In this document: positions 37,110 to 48,527 of the stretch, piece by piece
How the letters are laid out: every line of letters begins with the position of its first letter
Position numbering within the stretch: position 1 is the stretch's first letter
Made by a program: the position numbers and the translations under genes
Origin: Prostheceraeus crozeri
Lineage: Eukaryota; Platyhelminthes; Polycladida; Euryleptidae
DNA: 64,000 nucleotides
Direction of reading: 5' to 3'
Assembly (NCBI GenBank): GCA_907163375.1
Contig: CAJQUW010015622.1
Location: 738,680-802,679 of the forward strand
The notes under the pieces: model-generated
The model's input: only the letters and a program-made list of their open reading frames with translations
The model's database searches: none
Told to the model about the DNA's origin: nothing

Positions 37110-38510
37110 TATTAGGCTTGCATGTATTTGCATAGATGTATCAATAATTGATGTACAAAATTAAGACTTCACAACATGCCGAAGGACGACAAACCTAAGG
37201 AACATACTAAAATCCTTTGCTCGTGTATCCGGCAAAAATATGCACTAAATCTGATAGCAATATTATCGGATGAATTTATTCCCATTAAAATCGCTCGCGT
37301 ATAGAAGATAAAATATTTTCATGTGACCTTTTTCATTGCGGATAATAAAAATGACTGCTCACAAATAAAAACTTATGTCATCAAAACTTCAATAATGATT
37401 GAACAGTCCATACTTGGAAACACTCGATTCACGAGAAGTAATAAGATACTGCAAGTGCGACGAAAGTCAATGCTATCAATTCGATTTCTATGAATATTAT
37501 GATCGCTGAATGATTTAATCTTTCCTGTCGCATCGTAGATTGTAACCATGTTTTCATGCGCTTTGAAGAGTTGAAGCTTCTTTCGGAGGATGTCGTATGC
37601 GGAAAGGTGCAACAGTCAAAAATAAAGTCAGTTTTATTACTTCATCATATAGTATTCTCAGTTCATGGGGAAAATTCACAATTACGATTATGGTCAGTAC
37701 CTCCTCAACACTAGAATATGAGTATTGCTCTTTCAACATTCTAAGCGGAGTAGTCAGGTGCTCTATATCAAACTCAGGATATGCAGATTTGTGTCATTGC
37801 AAAGTCTAAAACGTTGTAGAATTCAGTTCTGAACTATTTTTCTATTTCTTGCTGATATTCTGCTGAGGAAGAATCAAAAAGGGAGTGATCGAGTGTTAGG
37901 TAATCGTGGTGGACTCAAGTCTAACTTTCCGACTTTCGTCCGAGCGTCAGCAGTAACACTTCCGCAGACTTTGAATAAATCTCTTCGTGGTATCTATCTG
38001 CTGCGATGATCATATCAGACACAGTTTTACTCTTATTTGTAAGAAGATTTCTCAATTATCAAGTGGAGCAAGAATAGCTTTCGAAAGTGAAATAAGTGTG
38101 AAAGTATTTCCTGATTTAAATTTGTCTAGCAGGTTTCTGGCCTTCATTAATACATCATTTTTATGGTCATATGATGTTGTTTCTCCACAGTTCTAAAAGT
38201 TGGGAGGGGGGACATCTCCTCTCCCCCTGCTGACGGAGCCCATCAGCACATTTGAGCGTAGAGGAATGAATGTGTCCGTCTACTTGAGAGCGAGGAGTAC
38301 CAGTTTCGCCTCCATAGACCTCCCTGCCAAATATTTCTTGATTTGATGCGTCTACTGACAAATAGACAGTAGCAACAGAGTAAAAGAACATTGGTTCTGG
38401 AGGCTCTGATAACTCTTTGAAAAGCTACTGAGTGCACTGTGGCTGGGTTTCCCAGCTGCACGTGATGACTAATTGCTATTAATAAGCCACCAGTAATGCC
38501 CACACCACAG
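37110..38510. repeat. Module B, copy 5 (B')
   Basis: Same extent as the shortened copy 3 at its right edge, where it departs into segment X (38511-38662). This shared junction marks the end of each higher-order unit. Confidence 0.82.
37373..37780 (-). pseudogene. hAT C-terminal relic, module B copy 5
   Basis: The same LYDEVIKL and HNIHRNRIDSIDF blocks in two minus frames; the TERSF block is damaged. Confidence 0.68.
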
Positions 38511-38654
38511 AATTAAACATTTCGTTTAACTGCCTTGGTTTGCTAGAAGTGTGATTAATTCGAAATCGCCGGGACATCGAGGAACTTATTAAGTGGGCAA
38601 AAAGGAATTCCTAATACCTTGCAGAGATAGGAAAAAAAGTCTTGCGTCGCTTGT

Positions 38655-38662
38655 GGATTAAT
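38655..38662. repeat. Element T left target-site duplication
   Basis: GGATTAAT, repeated at 41653-41660 and, for copy 1, at 622-629. A single copy is in the empty site near 24703. Confidence 0.92.
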
Positions 38663-38689
38663 GGTTAATGATCATTTCCAAAAGAGCCA

Positions 38690-39165
38690 AAAATGATCCA
38701 AAAAAGACAAAATATTCTGCGCTGCTGCACCGATTAACCAAAAAAAGCCAAACTTAAACTCACAACACCACTCTGCATCCACACTGTCAGTTTCATTACC
38801 ATAGCTATCGATGCCATTCCTCCACAGCAATTCAAATACACAAAATCAGTCCACATTTCGATACTCAAATCCAAAAAAGCCAAAATATTCTGCGCTGCCG
38901 CACCGATTACCCAAAAAAGCCAAACTTAAGCTCACAACACCAGTCTACATCCACACTATCAGTTTCATTACCATAGCTATCGATGCCACTCCTCCACAGC
39001 AATTCAAATCCACAAAATCAATCCACATTTCGATACTCAAATCCAAAAAAGCCAAAATATTCTGCGCTGCTGCACCGATTACCCAAAAAAGCCAAACTTA
39101 AGCTCAGCACAACAGTCTACATCCACACTAACAGTTTCATTATTATTGCTGGAGATTTCCTAAGA
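38690..39165 (+). repeat. Left terminal tandem array of element T (about 174-bp unit)
   Basis: Roughly two and a half units with shared words CATAGCTATCGATGCCA, CCACATTTCGATACTCAAAT and ACCGATTACCCAAAAAAGCC. The ORFs 38811-39101 and 38983-39168 simply translate the repeat. Confidence 0.9.
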
Positions 39166-41114
39166 TGATTCGAATGTCGGTCTTTTATCTTCTGTTTAGC
39201 TAGTGAATTTTGGAAGTTTGATTCTGTCCGCCTGATTTTGGTTTTCAAAATCCCGACTTTGATGACAGAATTGATCCCTTTTTTTGAGATGAGGATCCAG
39301 ATTTCTATGATTCGAATGTCGGGCTTTAAGAGAGGCTGGTGAATGCAGCTGTGTGGAAAGCGGCACGTCAATCACCCTCGCACCAGAATGACTGACGTCA
39401 AAATAGTTGACGCTGTCCTTTTTCTATTAATGAAATACCGAAGTTGCTACCAAAGAGGACAATAGCATAGATATCTGATCTCTATGGTTGCTACAGCTTG
39501 TCTAGTGTTACCCTTAGCAAAATGATAGCAATGATCGCTTGCCCCAGACGGGGGATTGTCGGAATTTCACGCACAGTCGCCTCACACACGCTGAATAATC
39601 AAATTGATTGATCAATACGGTTTTTAATCCCGGGATTAGTTAACCAGGATTCGCAAACATGTTTTTAGGCAGTTAAGCACTATGAAGATGTAAGTAACAA
39701 TGAAGATAAACGTATTTCATTGTTGCAAATTGCAATACTGTTATATTTGAAACTTCCTTTTTCATTATAATATTAGACTTAAACTATCAAGAATACAACA
39801 CAGACACGATAGTCTTATAATTACATATAAGTGTGCATTACTTATTCATACATTTTATCATATACTAGAAATAATTTTGGCTAATGTTTGTGCAGTATGC
39901 CAAAAATTTACTTTCATTGATATTGATCAACAAATGAAACTGTTCAGGCAGCCGAAAGAAAGAAAGAGCATTATGCATACCAAGCGTATTAATATTTGAT
40001 GAAGTTTTAAAGCGATTATTACAGAATATCGATCTTTTACCGGACGTCGCAAAAGTCGCGGTATTTGCATTTCGATTTGAAAATCACATACCACAGTTTC
40101 AACATTATGACTTGGAAAAGCACTGAAATAAGAGAAGCTATGAAATATTCTTCAAAAAAATTTCATCATGAAAGTAAGGATGCGAGACTGTCTTTGCCTT
40201 CACAGAAATATACTTCACAAGTCTAGTTCAAATGTGGTCAGTGACTCAAAAGGACAGATTAAGCCTGATTGATAACGAAATAAACTACAAGGAGTAGCGT
40301 GTACATCTCGGGATCATTGTAGTCTGTGAAGATAATGTCGGGTCCGGACCGTGGTTAGGAGTTTGGGAACCTCTGCCCTATAGAATGTTTAGAGAAAGAA
40401 AAATTGCTTTCTAATGGACCTCTTTTTCTAGATTTTACTTCAGATAATTTATGATCGCCAGTGACGAATTAGAGAGGGCAACTTGATTCTTTATTAGCTT
40501 ACTGGGCCTACACAGCAGTTAGCCTATTACTTAGCATTCACAACGCATTTGCTACTGATTTCACATCATTTTCTGGCTATCGTAGAATTGCTTTTTTATT
40601 AATGACATGAAACCTAAGCTTTCTCTTCTCACTACATTAGGCTCAGCAGTAAAACATCAATCCATACTTTTCCTGCAAACTCTGTAGACCAAGAATAAGC
40701 ATTTATAATCAACATTTAGCAGAGCATCTGAAATAATCCGAATCTGTGAGACATACATGCTTTTTATAACGTCCATCAACCATGACATGAAAAATAAAAA
40801 ACGTATTTGAACAGGAAAAGAAAACTACTCCTACTTCGGTTTTCCCACATGGGTTCTCCCTTCGAAAATATGAAAGTAGAAAAGCCAAAATCTCCAAATT
40901 GCTGACTTCATAGAATTTCATATTATATATGCATAGACAGTAGAGTTCATGACCACTCACATCCTGCAGTGTACAGTAGTAGTAGTAGTTTTACAGACAT
41001 CATTCCTTGTTCCTGTCCCCAAATCGGACGGACAGAACGAAAACACAAAAATTAACAAGGTCGACTAAACAAATAAATTTGGAAATTCACATAATTTTCC
41101 CAAATCTCACCTTG

Positions 41115-41560
41115 TTTTAAATGCTGTGGAGGAGTGGCATCGATAGCTATGGTAATGAAACTGATAGTGTGGATGTAAACTGGTGTGGTCAGGTTAAGTG
41201 TTGCTTTTTTTGGGTAATCGGTGCAGTAGCGCAGAATATCTTGGCTTTTTTTGGATTTGAGTATCGAAATGTGGACTGATTTTGTGGATTTGAATTGCTG
41301 TGGATGAGTGGCATCGATAGCTATGGTAATGAAACTGACAGTGTGGATGTAGACTGGTGTGTTGAGGTCAAGTTTGGCTTTTTTGGGTAATCCGTGCAGT
41401 AGCGGAGAATATTTTGGCGTTTTTTTTGGATTTGAGTATCGAAATGTGGACTGATTTTGTGTATTTGAATTGTTCTGGAGGAATGGCATCGATAGCTATG
41501 GTAATGAAACTGACAGTGTGGATGTAGAGTGGTGTGGTGAGCTTAAGTTTGGCTTTTTTG
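41115..41560 (-). repeat. Right terminal tandem array of element T
   Basis: The same unit inverted, with GGCATCGATAGCTATGG at about 41133, 41308 and 41484 (period 173-176). The 145-aa minus ORF at 41052-41489 is the translated repeat. The copy at the window start has only one unit. Confidence 0.9.
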
Positions 41561-41652
41561 GGTAATCAGCTGATTTCTGTGGCTTTTTTGGCTGTTTTGT
41601 GATTTTGGCTTTTTTGGATCATTTTTGGCTCTTTTGGAAATGATCATTAACC

Positions 41653-42735
41653 GGATTAATGTCAGTTCCAGCAAAGTGGTTCGATTGCCAAAATTCCTTC
41701 AAATTCGAAGAATTCAGATCATTCATTGCGCACAAGTTTTCTCCCTTCCAATCATTATTTAAAAAAGTGGGAGGCGTACGAAAATTAATTCACTTGATGA
41801 TTTCACCATCGGCTTCTCACTATTCCTCATTGCATAGTGCATGCACTAAATCGAATGTTAGCTAGTTGATGTGTGTTTTAGTGTGTGTGAAGTGATATTG
41901 CAGCACGCACTCATCTCTCACTGGTTCTGGTGTCCTTTGCTGACAGCTTATTGTTTGCCATTTCCAATAGCAACAATAGCAAGCGATACACGAATTATAA
42001 ATTCGAGGAGGAGCTGCTGTGATGTGCCTTTCGATATTAAGGCTACATAGAATCCTTCCTTTCTAGGAAACCGAAGCGCGCGCAGATGAATCTAATTCTG
42101 TGGTACACACAGAATGAAATATGCAGAAATATGGTACCAGCCTATCTAAATACAATTCAATCTCAATCTCGAGATCTCGACTTCAAATTTCGTCATCAGG
42201 AAGGGCATCCTAACTTAACGATGTGATTCTCCGACAGGTTGAGGTAAATAATACACTCCTCAATTCGAGAAAAGCTGACAAAACTGTAAAATACAAGTGA
42301 AATGAAGGGAAACTTAAAGAAATAATGATGAAATTCTATGAAATAGTAGCACGTATACATGCTATGATTGTATCAGTTGCTAGACCATCTGTCAATTTTC
42401 TGTTTTATTAAGTAGGTGCATTGTGAAATATATTTTTCTCTTTACAAATAATGCGCAAAATGCATTTAATAGGTATAATCATAATATTGCAGTCACTATG
42501 CTTCGAACATCTTGAACGCGTGAAATCAATTGATGCCAGAAAAAAAACTTGTTTGGCAAAACAACTGAGCTAAAAGTTGGGATATTTTCATCGTTTTATC
42601 CCAGCAGGGAGAATGAGACATCATTTTACTTTCATTTCCATTTTTATATGAATTTATCATGATCGATTTTGTGAGATTAGAGATTTACATCAGAAGAGAG
42701 AAGACAAGCGTAAACAGATGATCAGCGCATCACTA
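41653..42735. repeat. Module A, copy III (truncated)
   Basis: Matches 622-1720 up to GATCAGCGCATCAC, where it stops and unrelated sequence begins; the end of the higher-order array. Confidence 0.87.
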
Positions 42736-42910
42736 ATATTTACAATTTAGCTATTACTGATTTTCATCGTTTACCAAATTAAATAGAACTAATGAAGACC
42801 CTTCCCTGAGACTATATCAAAGCAATATTGATGCAGTAGCTCTACAATATCATTATATTCAAATGATGAAATACAACATTATATAACTCTGAAAGGGAAG
42901 CGAAAAGAAA

Positions 42911-44031
42911 TTATAGGTCCAGTTCAATTTGTCCCCATGATGTAGTTATCTTCATCTTCTTAGTTCCTGGCTCCCTGTCTCTTCGTAAATCGGTATCGTC
43001 ACTTTGTATATCGTCCAGTAAGTTGCTTTGCAAACTTGTGCTGAACGAAACCAATTTGGAGATATCCTTTATTCGAAAACATTTCTCGGCAATCTGCATT
43101 CCCATGTCCACTTTTCTTTTGCTCTCAACACAATCATATGAAGTTAATGATTGCGGCGATTTGTGTTTTGTCACACTCATCACCTCGCGATCAGAAAATC
43201 CTTTTTCTTTAAGTGTGCAGACGGTGGTGGCCCTGCCACAATGGTTGGTGTATAATTTCGACAATTCAAGCTCTTTGCTAATGTTTTTCATCATATTTTC
43301 CAGGGTGCATTTCCCAACGGTACACCATCATGCCAAATGGGCATTCCACTATTGACATTTTTCTTCGGTCTTTGCCAAAATGCTTCACATCGGTGACTTC
43401 TTTTTGATATGTACGCTTTCAGAGAATCAAAAGGGCACATAGATGAGTTTAGGACCATCGGAATGACTCCTCCATCAGAATCGGATTGGTTAGCGTCTTC
43501 TCGATGGTTCTTGTCAAATTTTGGCATTAACCGAAACCATCTCGCACCAGTGACATCGCTTTCCTCTTTCAAAGAGTTGGCGGTCATTTCTCGAAGCTCT
43601 TCACGTCCTCGTACTCCAAAATACACAATTACTCGTATGTCTATGAAAACCTTTCTCTGCATTCCCTTTGCTTCTGTTACATCTAACTTTTCATAGCTTT
43701 TGACAAGATCCTCTGGCTGAATTTTGGGTTTGTAAACGGTATTCCCGAGTCCCTTCTGTTTGATGCCTTTAAGTTTCGCGCGATACATATCCCAGCCTTG
43801 TTTGTAGATGGTCTTGTTCGAAATGTCTACGTCATACGTTTCTTTCAAATAACGCCGAATCCCATTCTTAAGTGATAGAAAGGAATTCTTTTTGTAATTC
43901 TCTCCATTCTCTTTTATAACGGCAGAAAAAAAACTAGACAATGTGTCATCTAATAATTTGTGGTCGTTAACTACTCGTATTTTGTCAATATCCAACTTTC
44001 TGTGTTCTAAATAGTCACTGAAAATTTTCAT
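42911..44031 (-). pseudogene. Crypton/DIRS-type tyrosine recombinase, one frameshift
   Basis: A tyrosine recombinase of the group with the DUF3504-like domain, found in Cryptons and in host proteins derived from them. It would cut and rejoin DNA through a phosphotyrosine. From 44031 downward: an N-terminal helical region (FSDYLEHRKLDIDKI, with SLKNGIRRYLKETY), the first catalytic Arg in FGVRGREELREM, then after the frameshift HxxR in YTNHCGRATT, a His in SVTKHKSPQSL, and the nucleophile Tyr in TSYDC. A Lys/Arg-rich tail (GTKKMKI) follows. The only lesion is a single-base shift near 43305, where GNAPW replaces the expected reading into TLENMMK. A stop precedes the first Met in frame, so an upstream exon is possible. 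All catalytic residues are present. Confidence 0.82.
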
Positions 44032-44351
44032 TGTTTATTTGGCATTTCTGTCAGTATTGGGACATCTTAAATTATTCAGCAGTCTCGCAGATTCAAGGTT
44101 CTCATCTCTGAAGCGACTGCAATTTGCCATCATCAACCAGTATGCTAAATCAGAATTCAAATTGTGATCAACTCATTGATATTCCTGATTCAATCTAAAT
44201 TTTCAATTCATGTGTAATCATTTTTCCATGGCAGGGATGCCTAGAAATCATTTCAACACACAGACGATAGGAGTCTCAACAAAGCTGTTTTTCTTGTTGA
44301 TCCATGGACATCTAGATCTCCATGGTTGATTACATATTTGTCCAAGCTATA
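44032..44351. other. Upstream of the recombinase: no feature
   Basis: AT-rich, no homology to the modules and no clear repeat. It could hold an upstream exon or promoter of the minus-strand recombinase but shows no convincing signal. Confidence 0.4.
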
Positions 44352-44469
44352 GGACATACCAAATGTACCATAGCGCTTCAGCGACCTGACTTAAATATCA
44401 GCCTCGGCCTCTGGCCTCGTCTTATATTTGTCATGTCGCTTCAGCGCTATGGGACATTTGGTAAATGTC
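44352..44469. repeat. Palindromic repeat of about 118 bp
   Basis: GGACAT-ACCAAATGTACCATAGCGC at the left returns inverted as GCGCTATGGGACATTTGG at the right; the loop centre is near GCCTCGGCCTCTGGCCTC. It is a small foldback abutting the next MITE. Confidence 0.75.
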
Positions 44470-44823
44470 CTCAGATTTGAACTACTTAAATTTTAAGCTT
44501 TAATTCCTTGGCAGCATGCTCTGCGCTTTTCTCTATACAAGGGGTTATCAGTGCGGGTAGAAATGGCTCAAAGTAGCTGAACATATCTAGAATGGCTGAG
44601 TTAGGTGAAGGACTGCACAACAGACTGTTATGTGTTTATCTATCCTGGCTTTGCCGTACGGCTGATAAAAGATTGTAGAGCCAGTTCTAGATATTTTAAG
44701 CTAGTTTGGACTATTCCGAGCCGTACTGACGAACCCTTGTAGGGCAAAGCGCAGTGGCCAAGACTGTCACAATTTTTGCGCGTGAAATTGTTCAAGTCCG
44801 AGGACGTCTCTCTATTAGATTTG
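44464..44823. mobile_element. Foldback MITE related to the A/B junction segment
   Basis: Arms of roughly 150 bp: ATGTCCTCAGATTTGAAC at the left, and its inverse GTTCAAGTCCGAGGACGT at the right end, with TGCGCTTT..CTACAAGGG-type words in both arms. The left arm matches 7264-7430. No duplication could be fixed. Confidence 0.7.
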
Positions 44824-45787
44824 CTAATTGCTTTGCAATCGTTGTAAGTTTAATAGTTTGATTTACGATGCAAAATTATGCTTATTTCAGGACTGATAGA
44901 CGAAACGGCTAATACCTACCCTCCTACAGCTATGTTCGCCAAAATATGATTGATTAGGACAGAAGAACCAAAACTGGGAAATAAAAACATGTATGATATA
45001 ATGTACTTCTTAGTACATGTGCATGATGCACTTGCAGGACTTCTATGTTAGCAGATTTGCAGTAGAATGGTATAAAGGGATTATTACTTCTCTCCATGCC
45101 TTGTTTTCGACTTTTTTCGTGTTCTGATTTATCATGATGTCTTCCCAAACATTTACAAATAGAGTATCGCACTAGTTATTAGAGTAGTAATAATATGAGT
45201 CTAAAATTAGACTAGTATTTAATGGAAATAATCAAACTTTTAATGAAAAATGGTCTAAAAAAATTGAAAAATAATGAAAGCTAGATTAACTGTGAACTTC
45301 TAATCACTGAATCTCAAAATATGCAGAATCGCAAGATTTTTGATTAGTCGTGCGCTGAGTCGCACGATTCGGAATCGCGCCCGCCACTGCAACACATTGG
45401 TTTCACCAGTTATTTCATCACACATACAGACTGATAACAGTGTTTGATGATATTAACGCCAATGTTTCTCAAACGGAGGCTTGGACGAGTTTGATGTGGC
45501 CGGACTTTGTTGGAGAGTTGCAATAATCTTAGTCTGTGTGCCCCTCCTGCCGACTTCTTCCACACGAATCCTAGTTCAAGTAGGTTCCATCAGTAACTGC
45601 AGATTATGGTGAGTCAGTGGAAACTGACTGCAATCCATATCAGTGAAAATCACATATCACAGTAGCTTATTTTTTTAAACTTTCATTCGCTTAAGTCTGT
45701 CGGTGGATTCCTTTCAGCTTTTACCTTAATCTGCTAATAAAATTTTCTGCATTAGCGTATCGAAGCGCTGACGTCATTAGCTACTAA
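44824..45787. other. No gene; possible single hAT-like end
   Basis: AT-rich. At 45340-45386 the sequence ...GCGCCCGCCACTG reads in reverse as CAGTGGCGGGCGCGATT, like a hAT terminus, but no matching left end was found. Confidence 0.35.
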
Positions 45788-45927
45788 AAGTCCATTCACA
45801 TCGGACGCAGCGCGTCCTCACACGTCTCTGTGTGAACAACCCCATAGGTTTATTATTTGAGGTTCTGAACAAAAATTCTGGACGCGTGAGGAGACACCAC
45901 GCCGCGTCCCGTGTGAAAGGACATTCA
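45788..45927. mobile_element. Foldback MITE, 140 bp
   Basis: GTCCATTCACATCGGACGC at the left and GCGTCCCGTGTGAAAGGAC at the right are inverted copies, and GCGTCCTCAC-like words recur inside. The TTTCACAC...GACGC end style is reminiscent of PIF/Harbinger MITEs; the target duplication is unclear. Confidence 0.65.
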
Positions 45928-46092
45928 GTCTCATGCATGCTCGTAAACCCTTAATTTAAATAAAACGGGTTGAAACTGGACCTGAGACTTGGAAGACGAG
46001 ATATGATTGGGCAAGGAAAGAAGCATTTGGCCCGATTATTTTTAAGTGAAACTCGAAGACCGTTTACTTCCCAGTTATAATTTGAAGAAAGA

Positions 46093-46292
46093 GTGGTCTT
46101 CGTGGCACAGGTGTGAAGTACTTGGCCTGCAGATCTCTTGGTCTAGAGGTTGAGTACCGAAAGTGTAATTGAAAATCGGCAGGAAGGGCATTCGGACTAC
46201 GGACTAGAGGTTCCACAGCGCTGGATAATATTCAGACTATGTCAGCAACGTCCAAGCCCCCAAGTATGGGGGAGTAGTGACGTTAAAGCTTC
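46093..46292 (+). mobile_element. tRNA-derived SINE, copy 1
   Basis: Matches 52839-53030 along its whole length. The head resembles a tRNA with a box A-like TGGCACAGGTG and a diverged box B (GGTTGAGTACC). The tail has CGGCAGGAAGGGCATTCGG and CCAAGTATGGGGGAGTAGTG. Confidence 0.72.
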
Positions 46293-46315
46293 ATTTTAAT
46301 TGAAGAAAATCTCAC

Positions 46316-46481
46316 CAAAACGGATCCATCGACAGGAAGTTGTGTCGACGAAACAGTGCTTCGAGATGCTTCTGGAGGAAGTGGAGCAGATTGTGGAGAT
46401 TGAGTGAAATTTTCAGCGGCTGGATGTTCATGAGGATGTTGATTGAGGTCACTAGTAGAAGGTCCACCATGACAATAGTCC
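46316..46481 (-). CDS. Candidate internal exon, unknown gene
   Basis: On the minus strand a pyrimidine tract ending TTTTCTCCTCACAG at 46482 precedes, and GTGAGATTTT follows, a 166-bp segment open in one frame, so both splice signals are near consensus. The peptide (beginning DYCHGGPSTSDLNQHPHEHP, ending LPVDGSVL) is rich in Ser, Pro, Gln and His and would be disordered. The longer ORFs that include it (46283-46819) run into a SINE on one side and a MITE on the other, which rules them out as wholes but not this segment. No partner exon was recognised; the phase does not fit the recombinase at 44031. Confidence 0.35.
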
Positions 46482-46689
46482 CTGTGAGGAGAAAATAAAT
46501 ACAGTGACTTCCATATTTCATCAAATTGTAAATTATGCAATATGCAGCAATTTGCGGGTTGGTAAAATTGCAAATCGGTGAGAAAGAAGGAGAAATCGGA
46601 TCCATCGATTATAATACACGTCCATGAATCGCAGTAAGCATAATGAGCCAATCGTGAGGTCATAAACACAACTAGCTGAATCTCCTGGC

Positions 46690-46697
46690 TGAAGAAC
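46690..46697. repeat. Left target-site duplication of the small hAT at 46698
   Basis: TGAAGAAC, paired with TGTAGAAC at 47544-47551 (one mismatch). Confidence 0.65.
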
Positions 46698-47543
46698 AAA
46701 GCTTGCCGTTGGGATGAATTTCCAGCCCAATCCCAATGAAAATTTCCATTGGGATCCCAATAGATCCCAATAGTCTGCTTTAGAACTAAAAACGTACGCA
46801 AGTTTAAGCCAAGCTGCATCGGGGCTTGCCATATGTGTCTATTTTTGGATTGACTAAGGCCACGGACGTAGGCCTAGGACTATACTGGTCTTAATAGTAA
46901 TAGGGGCTGTAGTTGATTTTAGACAATTATGTATAATAGGCCTACTGTATGGCTATATTTTGCACCGATAGACTGCCTTCACCTGAGAGCTTATGGGGCA
47001 TACGTATATAGCTGATATGCACGAGATACAAGCACACTTGGTACAGGGATATCTGACTTGGCATTGATCAAGCCTATATCGGATAATGCGGTGTTAATAA
47101 GCAGCTCGCTACACGGGCTCTTTTTGAAACTATTGTTCCTGCGCAGCATCATAATAATACCCGTTTCAATCAATGCCTCATACGCACGCGCAAAGTACGA
47201 GTCGAGGCACAAGGTCTCCGAATTAAGCCACTATTTTTAGCAACTAGGGAAGTTAAAGCCATAGAGTAGGGTTGAGGCTGACTGTGTCAATTTGTGCGAA
47301 TCACACTAAGAGCTCTCAATGCTCGTATTCGAGAGAGACAAGGTCAGACTGAAGACACAGCAAGATGAACTGCTCAGTGCAACCCGAAAACAGTTGTAAC
47401 GCGCTGACTGATGTCAACGATTACATGTATATTTTGTTGGGAGAGGGTTTATTGGGATCTATTGGGATTTATTGGGATTGGGGTGGACTTTTGGTAGCCC
47501 AATCCCAATAGCTATTGGGATCCCAATCCCAACGGCAAGCCTG
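46698..47543. mobile_element. Non-autonomous hAT-like element (846 bp)
   Basis: The ends are inverted repeats: right end in reverse CAGGCTTGCCGTTGGGAT, left end AAAGCTTGCCGTTGGGAT. They are followed by dense CCCAATAG / ATTGGGAT words on both sides (46709-46770 and 47450-47530). An 8-bp near-exact duplication flanks it. It encodes no transposase. Confidence 0.75.
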
Positions 47544-47551
47544 TGTAGAAC

Positions 47552-48299
47552 CCGTGATTCGTGAAGGCATAAAACATAGTGAAGTTTAGCACTTGATGCC
47601 CGCATGTGTTTAAACGTAGCTTACTGTGGAAAATTATCATTCCGTTAAAACTCAAGCAAGATTCCCACTTGTACACCATCGTCTAAAATGAAGACATGAG
47701 AATTGGAAAGAAAAATTGACATGACCTATGTGCTCGCAATAAGTGGCAGCTACGTAAAGACGACATAACTGATACAGAGTTGTGGAGCTGATGGACTTTC
47801 TCATCGGCTACGGCTCTGCAGCCTTGCTGTGAACACCTCCAGCTCGATGTGTGATCCACCTATGCTACATCGACAGTGTTGCCTTATTTTTACACTGTAC
47901 GAAGGATATCTTGATCGACTATTGTATTAGCTCTTCACTGAGACGTTATTATGCCGCATTCTCCGTAGTTAGATACAGGGAGAATTATCAAAGTTCCGTA
48001 AAGCCATCTGAAATTGAACTTCTTTCAAGCTTATGTACGATGGGACGATGTTCGAAGGGATCTAGGCCATTAACAACAGCTATTATTATCAATACTGAAT
48101 GCTAAGCTTATTTCATATGAATCAGGCTAAATTAGTTGCATTGTACACTTGGGTATTAGGTCTAAGGAGTAGGTATATACTAGGAAGAGTGCCAACTCAA
48201 GAAATTTCAGCACACAGTCAAAATCGAAGTAACAAAAGATACAGTTTTTACGGAGATTATGTTCATGAGGTCTACAAATATTTGTTTTATGAATAATAG
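47552..48299. other. No feature recognised
   Basis: Only short ORFs without known motifs (for example 47851-48105); nothing supportable. Confidence 0.4.
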
Positions 48300-48527
48300 A
48301 AAAAGTCACCGAAATCGGGCAATATAAATAAAACTCGATCGGTTTCGAGTGGAAATCAAACATTGAGCTCCCACTCTTCCACAAGATTATTTAACAAAAG
48401 AGTAGGCCTTTCTATGGCATATTCTTTTGTAGAAAAAAATCCTGAGGAAGAGTGGGAGCTCAGTTTTTGAGTTCCACTCGAAACCGAACGAATTATATTT
48501 ATGCTGCCCGATTTCAGCGACGTTTTC
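48300..48527. mobile_element. Foldback MITE, about 228 bp
   Basis: Long imperfect palindrome: ACCGAAATCGGGC, CGGTTTCGAGTGGAA and TGAGCTCCCACTCTTCC at the left all return inverted at 48435-48520. The centre is near 48415. Confidence 0.8.

Larger units (their letters stand above)
38663..41652. mobile_element. Element T, complete copy (2,990 bp), class unknown
   Basis: The termini are long inverted repeats beginning GGTTAATGATCATTTCC and continuing through AAAAGAGCC into about 174-bp tandem units on both sides (38690-39165 and 41115-41560, opposite orientation). Exact 8-bp duplications and an empty paralogous site fix the boundaries. The interior (39170-41110) has no recognisable transposase; ORFs such as 40709-40960 are short and anonymous. 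It also has a direct repeat of ATTCGAATGTCGG near 39170 and 39310. An 8-bp duplication occurs in hAT, P and Merlin groups; the GGTTAATG end is not diagnostic. Confidence 0.85.

Noticed and set aside
41052..41489. 145-aa minus ORF with a repeated peptide
   Set aside because: It is a translation of the 174-bp tandem repeat of element T; the unit number varies and other copies break the frame.
46283..46832. 178-aa and 99-aa minus ORFs as a host gene
   Set aside because: They run across the boundary of the small hAT (46698) and into a SINE; only the 166-bp exon-like part was kept.
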